A DNA stretch of 32,396 bases from Chlamydomonas sphaeroides (lineage: Eukaryota; Chlorophyta; Chlorophyceae; Chlamydomonadales; Chlamydomonadaceae): assembly GCA_001662425.1 (NCBI GenBank), contig BDDC01000621.1:8618-41013 (forward strand), in the 5' to 3' direction. Numbering within the stretch: the first letter of the stretch is position 1; each line of letters opens with the position of its first letter. Both the position numbers and the translations under genes were made by a program. Below, one piece after another: positions 21,290-30,200 of this stretch. The notes under the pieces were generated by a model that saw only the letters and a program-made list of their open reading frames with translations, was not told the origin of the DNA and ran no database searches.

Positions 21290-24200
21290 GTGACGTTCCT
21301 GTGCGGCAACGTCGGTCTGCTGGTGGCGGCGGCGGGCGGCGGCGTGGTGGACATGCTATCCGTGCTGCGCTCCCAGGTGAGCGTGCCGCGTGTGTTCCAG
21401 TGTTAGGTAGAACAGAACCCCACACGCGGCACAGCACGCCCTGTGTGTCTGTGCTGCGCACTATGCTGCCTCCGCACCGGCTTTGACCACCCATCCACCT
21501 CTTCCGCACCCAGGTCGCCATCTCCTCGCAGCGCGGCGCGCAGTCGGGCGGCCTGGTCACCCTGGTCGAGTCAGGCCCCGCCGCACAGCTGCCTGCCAGC
21601 AGCGCCGGCCAGGACGGAGGTGGGGGCCGCCGGCCTGCCATCGCCGGCGTCCGCAGCCGCTGCGCGCCCGGCAAGCGAGACCACCTGTCGGTGTCGCTGT
21701 CGCGCCGCTTCGGCGCTGCGCTGGGCCGGTCGCCCCGGCTGGCGGGCGGCCACGGCGTGTTCGTGGGCCACACCCGCTTCGCCACCAGCAGCCAGCCCAG
21801 CGAGGGCGAGAGCCACCCGCACCAGGTGCGCGGTTGTCGGTTGTCGGTTGACGGTTGTATGCGGCTTGGCGGTTGGCGGTTCGAGCCTTGGCTGTCACAG
21901 GGCTACAGGGGAGGTTGGTCAGGGGGTGCTTTATGGATCACCTCACCGCGCCCTGGGCTGGTCAATCAAGGTTTGGCATCATGCGGCGGGCGGCGTATGA
22001 CGGACCACCCCACCGCGCCCTGGCCTCTGTCCGGCCCCCTCAGTGGTCGCCGCCCTGTGCCGTCAACATGTGGCGCGCGGACGCGGACAGCGGCCGCCTG
22101 GCATGCGGCCAGGAGCGCTTCGGCGTGTGGATCACTCACAACGGTGAGCCGCTGCGGTGGCGGTGGCGATGGCAGGTTTCTGGCGAGGGCCGGGAGGGTG
22201 TCCGGTGCCGCCTCATTCCTGGCACTAACCCGCCTGCCGCTCCTCTGGCCCTTGCTCCCGCCCATCCCGCGGCTCAGGCGACTTTGACTTCTACCGGCTG
22301 TGCGGCCAGGACCGCACCCACAATGAGGTCGCGGCTCTCCTGACCGCAATGCTGGGCTGCCCCTCGCCCGCGAAGTGCGACAGCGTGCGAGTGGCGGGCA
22401 TGATTGAACTGCTGCGGACCCAGGTGCGAGCGCGCTACGGTTGGGCCACTCGGCGGCTTGCTCGTGGCCCTGCCTCCCGCCCCGGATGGTGTCAGAGATG
22501 CAAACCGTGTGGGGCCGCTGCCCCTGCTCCCAAACGCAGGGCCTGTGGCTGGCCTCCCTCCGCCTGGCGTACATCGACACGGCCGTCAAGGCCTCGTTCG
22601 ACGACTTCGTGGCCTCGGCCGACCCGCAGTACGCCGCCAAAGGTCGGTACGACGTGCCGTACTCGTAAAGTACCAACCGTACCAGCAGCTGCCCGCAACG
22701 CCTGCTGTCCGAACCATGACCATGACCATGATCATGATCATGACGCCCTGGGCCGTCATGTGGGTTCGGTGCCCACAGGCTCCGGCGGCGATGCCGAGTC
22801 GGGGCCGCGCCGCCGCGTCGCAACACGTGCCGAGCTGGCGGCGCTGGCGGCTGCGGTGGAGGCGGCCTTCGCGGCGCTGCTGCCCAGCATCGTGCCCGAC
22901 ACCGTGGACACGTTGCTGATGATGGCGATGGGTGCCAACGACCCATCCGGGTTCGACGGCAACTCCCTCAACCCGGCCCTGGGCGCCTCGCTGCACGGCA
23001 CGCCGGCGAACGCCAGCCGCGGCGGCGCGATCTTTGCCCGCGTCTCCGGACCCCACGGCGGCGCCGCCAGCTCCCGTGATAGCACCGCCCACGGCGCCGG
23101 CGCCTATGCGGCCCTCATGGGCGGCGCTGCCATCGGCGCCGGCCGGCCGAACATCACCGCCACGAGCGGCGCTGCGGCCACGAGCGCCGCCTTCAATGAC
23201 GGCGACATTGACTTTCTGCTCGAGCGGCGGCCCTCGTTCAGCGGCATCGCCGGCACAACGACGACGCTCGCCGACGCGGCGACGGCCGCACGCGCCTCGG
23301 CGCTGCTATCCGAGGCGACGGCGACGCTGCGCGCCGCCGCCGACACGCCGCCGCCGCCACCATGCGGTCTGACCGCCGCCGGCAGCTTCCGCGCCAGCGG
23401 CCTCGCGCGGGTCCGCTCAGTCCGTACCTCGGACCACCCGCTGCTGCCGGCGGCGCCGCCGCTGCTGACGCTGACGCGGCGGGGCAGCTTGGAAATCCGA
23501 GCGCGGCCACGGCCGCCCAACTTGTCGCTGCACGAGGGCTACAGGCAGCGGGACGCGAGTGGCTACGGCGACCTGACGGCGGCGCCCGACGGTGCCGTCA
23601 GCGGGCATCCGCTGGCGGCGGCGGCGGCGGCGGTGACCGGGACCGCTGGCCTCATAGCGCCCAACTCGGCGACGGTGAGCTGCACGCGCGACACGACACT
23701 AGCAGGCGCATCAGTCGACGGCATGGCTTTGTGTTGCCAGCGGCATAGGCGCTTACGCGCCAGCCGTATGTGCCTTTGACAGGGCTGACTTTCACCTGCC
23801 CCATGTCGACACGCGCAACCGCCACTCTGCTGCCTTTTGGGGGTTCGGCAGCGGTTACATGTTCACATGCTTGCTGTATCGATGGCCAAAGGCCTTGCGG
23901 CAACTTCGCCTAGGTTTAAGTCGCACGGGCTAGAAGATGCGCACACACATACAAGTATACAAGTAGACACGTAGACATGTGCACATGTGAAATTGCTAAG
24001 CATTACCGTACGGGTCTGTACGGGTATGCCCCTTTGGAGTCAATTTCGGGCCGTGAGCGAAGTGAAAGCGCGCAACACGCTCAACCATCATGCCATCACG
24101 CCGCATCCTGGAGCGGCCCTTGGACCATTGTGACCTTGTTTCGCTCCAAACCAATCCAACATTCGCGTCCCATTCGCGCGCCTGCTTGTCCTGCCCGCAG

Positions 24201-27200
24201 CGCAAGCCGCGGGTCTCTGCTGGTGGCGCCGACACCCGCAGCAACGGGGCCCAGACCAATCCGCTCTTTGACCGCTCGTGTGCGGGGCAAGACGACGAAC
24301 CCGCAGCTGCGGCGGCTCAGGCGACGGCTGAGGCGGCGGCAGATCCCAGCATGCCCACGAACCCCAAGTCGCCAGCCACACCCCCGGCAGCCAACGGCAA
24401 CGGCGGCGCCGCCACCGCCCATGATGGCGCGCCCGACGACGCCGCCGACATCCCAGGTGCGGGGTGCCGCTGGTCCACCCGCGCCCAACCTTGTGCAGTG
24501 ACTAGGCTGCTGACGCTGTACCGCATGCACGCATTCGCCGTACCCACGCATGTGCGCTGCGCAACGCCCTTGCCGTACGATGTGCAGTGTCGTACGGCCT
24601 GGAGGCGGTGCGCTTTGCGTGCGCGCTGGGCTGGGGCCGCTCGGACGCCCGGGCAGCCCTGGTGGAGTCTCTGGCGGAGGCGGCCAGGAAGCACCTGGAG
24701 GTGGGTTGGGCCCATACGGTACCTGGCTTGCTTGCCCGCCTGCTTGCCTGCCTGCCTGCTTATCCTGTCAGGACAGGCTATTTGACAGGATGTTTAATGT
24801 GGGGTTGGGGAATGGGCCGAGGCCCGAGGGGGTCCTCACACACATTCCGCCGTATGCTGCCGTACACGCTGCAGGCGAGCCCGGGCTGGCCCGGCTGGCG
24901 CGCCACGGTGCCGTGCCTGGAGCGGTTGATCAGTACGGCACTGTCGTACTTCGTGGCCAACGACCTGTACACGGCATCATGCCGCTTCCTGAAGCACGCC
25001 AAGGGCTCCTTCGGGCTGGCCATCCTGTGCTCGCTGGAGCCCGACAGGTGCGGTGCGGTACGGCAACACTACCGTTCTGTGCGGCAGGGCGTGCAATGAA
25101 TGCAATGCCAGCGTACTGCCAAGCTGCCGTACTTGAGCTGGCCGACTCCAACCGCGGGCTGTGCCGCCGCCCATCACCCATCGCAGGCTGTGCATGGGCG
25201 CGTGGGGTCAGCCCATGGCCATGTCCTTCAGTCAGGCCCACCATGCCGTACTGTACGGCAGTGAGACCAACTGCTGCATGCTGCCCATTGCCACGACCAA
25301 GCCGCGAGGCGGCGCCGCCAGTGCCGCGGCCCAGGCGGCCGCCGGCCGGGCGGCGGCCGCAGCGGCGGCCGCCGCCGAGGCCGCGGCCGCGGCCGCTGCA
25401 GGCCCGGCCGCGGCAGAGGGTGCGCTGTCGTCAATGGGGGCGGCTGGAGTGGGCGGTGGCGGCAAGCGGCGCAGCGTCGATGATGCGATTGTGACGCACG
25501 CCGCCAACCAGTCCTACCCGGTGAGTGCGGCTGTGCTGCAGCCCTTGGCACTGAAAGCGGCCATCGACAACCAACCGACCAACCAACAAATCGACATGCC
25601 AACCGCAGGTCCACTCAGTGGCGGGCCGCCAGGCGGCGGTCATCAGCATGCAGGGCGTGCAAGTGGAGGTGCGTGCGTACGGCAGATGTACGGAACGTGA
25701 TCGGGTCCCACGTCCCAGCCAACTCCCCTGCTGTGGCCGCCGCAGGTCATGCGCGACTCCTCCCGCCACAACGCAACCGGGGGCGGCGAGGCCAGCAACC
25801 TGGGCGCACCCTTCCACGATCGCAGCGTCCACGGCGCCACCATCCGCGACCCCAGCGGCCACGGCGCAGCGCTGCGCGACCCCAGCGGCCACGGCGCAGC
25901 GCTGCGCGACGCCAGCGGCCAGGCCATGCTCGCCGCCGCCGCCAACAGCCACAGCGCCGGCGGCAGCGGCCGCGGAGGCCAGCGCTACTTCGCTGCGCTG
26001 GCCACCGCCGCCGCCGCTCTGGCAGCGCCGGGCAGCGCCGCGGGCGCGACGAGATCGAGCACCGAAGCGCCTTCACTGCCGCAACCGCAGCCACTGCTGC
26101 TGCCGCTTCCGCCTCTATCGGCACCTCCGCTGCCGCCACCGCCGCCGCCACCACCACCACCGCCGCCGCCGCCGCCACCGGCAACGGCCAATGGCGGGCA
26201 TGTGGCCAATGGGCACGCGGCCAACGGCGGCAACCGCGTGTCTGCGTGAGTGCTGCCGCCGCCGATGGGCTGGCATCGCCATGGGCGGCCTGTGTGTCGC
26301 GTGTCGGGTTTCCGCCGCCGGCTCCTGCGGCTGGCCGCGTGATACGGTGCCGTACATGAGCGGCGCTGTACAGTGCCGCTTGCAGTGCAAGAACGGCTGT
26401 GAGGCCCAGCCCAAGGCACACCTACAGGGCTCTCAGCCGAGGTCCCTCACTGCAGAGCCACGGCCGTGCGCGGCGCCCATGTCCGGACCCGCCCGACCCC
26501 GGCACCATGGGGCCGCACAACGCCCCTTCGACCCCGACCCACGTTTCGCCACCGCAGGGACTGGGACGAGCTCCTGCGGGCCGAGGAGGGCGACGTAGTG
26601 CGGGTGAGGCGCGGGGGCCCTGCGCAGCTTATTGCAGGCATTCGTCAAGGAGACCCGGGCAAGGGAGGCCGCCGGGCGCTCCTCGGCTCGCGAAGGCCAA
26701 GCCGTCGGGGGTGCACCAGCGGTGGTGCTTCTTCGCCCTGAGGGACCCCGGCCCCCAGACCCCAGCCTGGCCTGGATGACATGGGGCAATCCCCGGTTTG
26801 GTGCCCAATGTTTGTCCACGGCGCGGCCTGAGCATGTCTTGCCAAGCCAGCATTGCCAGTTCCGCCCGCCGTGCGACCCCCGACCAGGGCTACGACGGCC
26901 ACGGCCGGGGAGGCATGCTGCTGGGCCCGGGCGGCACCAGCGGCGGCCGTCCCCTGGCTGCGGTCAGCGGGCTGCCGTGGCCGGAGGAGGGCGAGGCCGC
27001 GGAGGAGGCGGAGCTGCTAGTGGACAACGGCTGGACGCCGGCGTTTGCGACACACCGCATCGACATTGACGAGGGCCACGGGGAGATGATGCAGCTGGTG
27101 CTCACTGACCCCAGCGACCCGCGTGAGTGCCTCTGCGTGCCTGCGGGCTGCGGGCTGCGACGCGCCAACCTCTCTGCACGCAAGCTCCCTGGGCAGTTGG

Positions 27201-30200
27201 TTGGGTGGGTGATGAACGCCTGCCTTGTGAAAGATGTTGACTCGATTCCATTTGCACCAACCCGACCACGCACCCACCTGCGCAATCGTTGCCGGCTGCC
27301 CGCAGTGTCGGCGGCCGACAACGCCGACGGCTGGGCCATGTTCAGGGTGGATCCGTTTGTGCGGCTGAGGGTGTTCCAGATCCGCACGGGAGCTGAGGTG
27401 GACTGCCGGGAGGACTTCGAGGACCAGGGTATGCTGGCGGGCGGTTGCGGGGGCTGCTGACGCCGTAGCGGCTGGAGCACAACGCCTCCCTCGTACAATG
27501 CCGTATAGACGCTTGCCGTACCGCCGTACTCCCTGCCGTACAGAGCGCATCGTGCAGCTGGTGGGCAACCCGTACGTGTCCTTCTCGGACGCCGACCTCA
27601 CACCCGGCCGCGACTACGTTGCGGATGACATCGCCGACATACCCCGCGTGCTGGCGAGGGTGCGAGACTCCTGGTGAGGGGGCGGTGTGTGGGGTAAGGG
27701 CAGCGAGGGAGGTGGGGTTGGGTCCTAGGTTGGCATCGCGCATGCACTTGCGCCCGCAGCTCATCAGCTCTCCTCAGCCCAACCCACACCCTGGCTGGTC
27801 GCACCCACCAGGACCGACCCGCTGTCGCTCAACCGCCAGTCGGGCGAGGAGCTGTTCGCGCACCTGGACGAGCTGGTCAAGGTACGGCAGCGACCGTACG
27901 GCAGCGGCCGTACGGCATGGGCGTTGTGCATGAGACGTTGGGCACCGCCGGCTGCAGGACTGGGCAGGCGCGGTGCTGGACCGTGGGACGCCGTTGGTGC
28001 CTCCCCGCTGGCCCCAGTCAGGCCTCTGCCCTGCCCTCACCTCACGCCCTCGCACCCTTCAATCCTTCCTCGGACCCCGCAGTCCTCGCTACACCGCGGC
28101 CCCTCCTACGGCCCCAAGCCCGGCATCGACCTGCTGATCACGGGCGTGGAGGCGAGCCTGTGGCTGGCGGAGCAGTGGGCGGGCGACCTCAAGCTGGTCT
28201 TCCCGCAGCTCAACGTACAGGCCGTGAGCGCAAACAAGGTGCGCGTGGATTGGGGGCCGACGACCGACCGTTGGGACTGGCGACAGGAATAGCAGCCAAA
28301 GACCATATCCAACATGCCCAGACACGCCCCACCGACCCGCTCGCAGGTCATCTCTGTGCTGGGCAACGCGCGCGGCCGCATCCCACCCACCGGCTCCACC
28401 TTCTGCCGCTCCTCGCCTTCCTTCCTGGCCGAGGGACACACGCTGTGCATCGCAGTCTCCACCAGCGGACAGACCTTCCCTACCATACACGCGGCGCGGT
28501 GAGGACATCGCCACACTTGCACGGCCGGCCCACGCTCCCCACCTAGCTCCGCCAAGATCAGGCGACTCCACACACTTCCTGGCGTCGCATCCCTTCAACC
28601 CTTCCCCATCTCAACCTTGCCCTTCCCGCCTCCCCGCCCCATTCCTCCCAGCATCCTGCACCAGCTGCTGCCCGGTCGCGTGTGGGCGCTGTGCGGCAGC
28701 GTCGACACCAAGATGGCGCTCGCGCTGGGCCAGCGCCTCAGCCTGCACTCGCCCTTCACAGGCCGCGTCTTCAACAGCTGCGCCGGCGGCCGCGCCGCGG
28801 AGCCGCCAACCGTCGTGTGCGCCGCCATCCACCAGACCATGTCCGAGCTGCTCGCCTTTCTGGTGGTGCGTTGGAGGTTGGGCGGTTGGGCGATTGGCGG
28901 TTGGGCGGTTGGGCGGTTAGACCCGTCCCTCAACCGCCCCCCCCGCGCCCCCCGCAGCTGCGCATGCGGCAGACAAGTGTGTGCGCCAGTGGCGAGCCGC
29001 TGGGCATGATCCTGACCAAGAACGACATGGTCGACCTGCGGTACGGACAGATTGCCTGGTGCCGTACGGATGCCGTACTCTCCCTGATTGACGCCCGCCG
29101 CCCATCGGCCCACACGCAGCTCGGTGCGCGACCGCTTCATCGACGTCACGGCGCCGCAGCTGACGGGCTCCTCCCACGAGCGAGCGCCGCTGGCCAGCGC
29201 CGTGCACCGCAGCCTGGTGGCTCAGGGCCGCAAGTGAGCGCCACCTCTGTGCAACAATCAATTGATGATCTATCCGATGGCGCCGGGGATGGGCAGGGGT
29301 CTGTGCGTGGCCTCCGCGGGGGTCTATGGCGGCGGCCCCTGCTCCCCCCTCCCACCTTGCCTGAAAACCCACCTCCGCCCCCTCCCCACCACAGGTGGGC
29401 GCTCCACGTGATCGAGAGCCCCACCGCCTGGGTGCTGTCGCTCATCCACATCCTGGCGACCGTGGTGTCGGGCTGGCCCATTATATTCGCGGTCGTGCAC
29501 AGCGTATGCCTGGGAGCAGGAGCCAGCACCGCACTCGACACGGCGCTGAGCAAGTAAGGGGCGTCTGCCCCGCGTGTGTCGATGTGTGGGCTGCGCGGCT
29601 AGCTTTGCTGCATCCGAGACGGTCGCCACCCTCGCAGCACCGGCGGCATAACGCGCCACAAGCTCGCCCTCTGGCTGCCACGCTTGCCTCCGGCTTTCCC
29701 CACCCTCCGCCCCAAGGGTTGCCCTTGCCGTCGACTCGGTGCTCTACATGTTCCTGCCCATCCTGTACGCGGTGCTGCTGAGGGCGATGCAGGTGCGGCT
29801 GGTGGGGAGCGCATGCTGGGGGCGGCGGGACAGCGGGGTATCGTTGGGGTCCTGGGCTTGAGTTGGATCGAATCGGCGGCCCCATGATCGCCTGCAGCGG
29901 GCCCTTCTGCCCCCTGCCTGCGATGGTGTATGATGCCTGCTGGTCACCAACCCGCCCCAACTAACCTTTCCGCCCGGCCCTGTCCCCTCCCTTATCCTCA
30001 GCGGCGGCCGCTGTGGCACCGCATGGGCAAACGCACCATCGTAATCGCTGACGTGGGTCACCCGTGCGGTCTGGGATTACGGGGCCGGGGCAGGGGCAGG
30101 GGCAGGGCCGGGGCGGGGCCCGGGCGGGGCCGGGGCGAATGCGCTCTGTTGGCCCAAGGCCAAGGCGGAATCCTGTGGAACTCCTCTGTGTGTACGTGCA

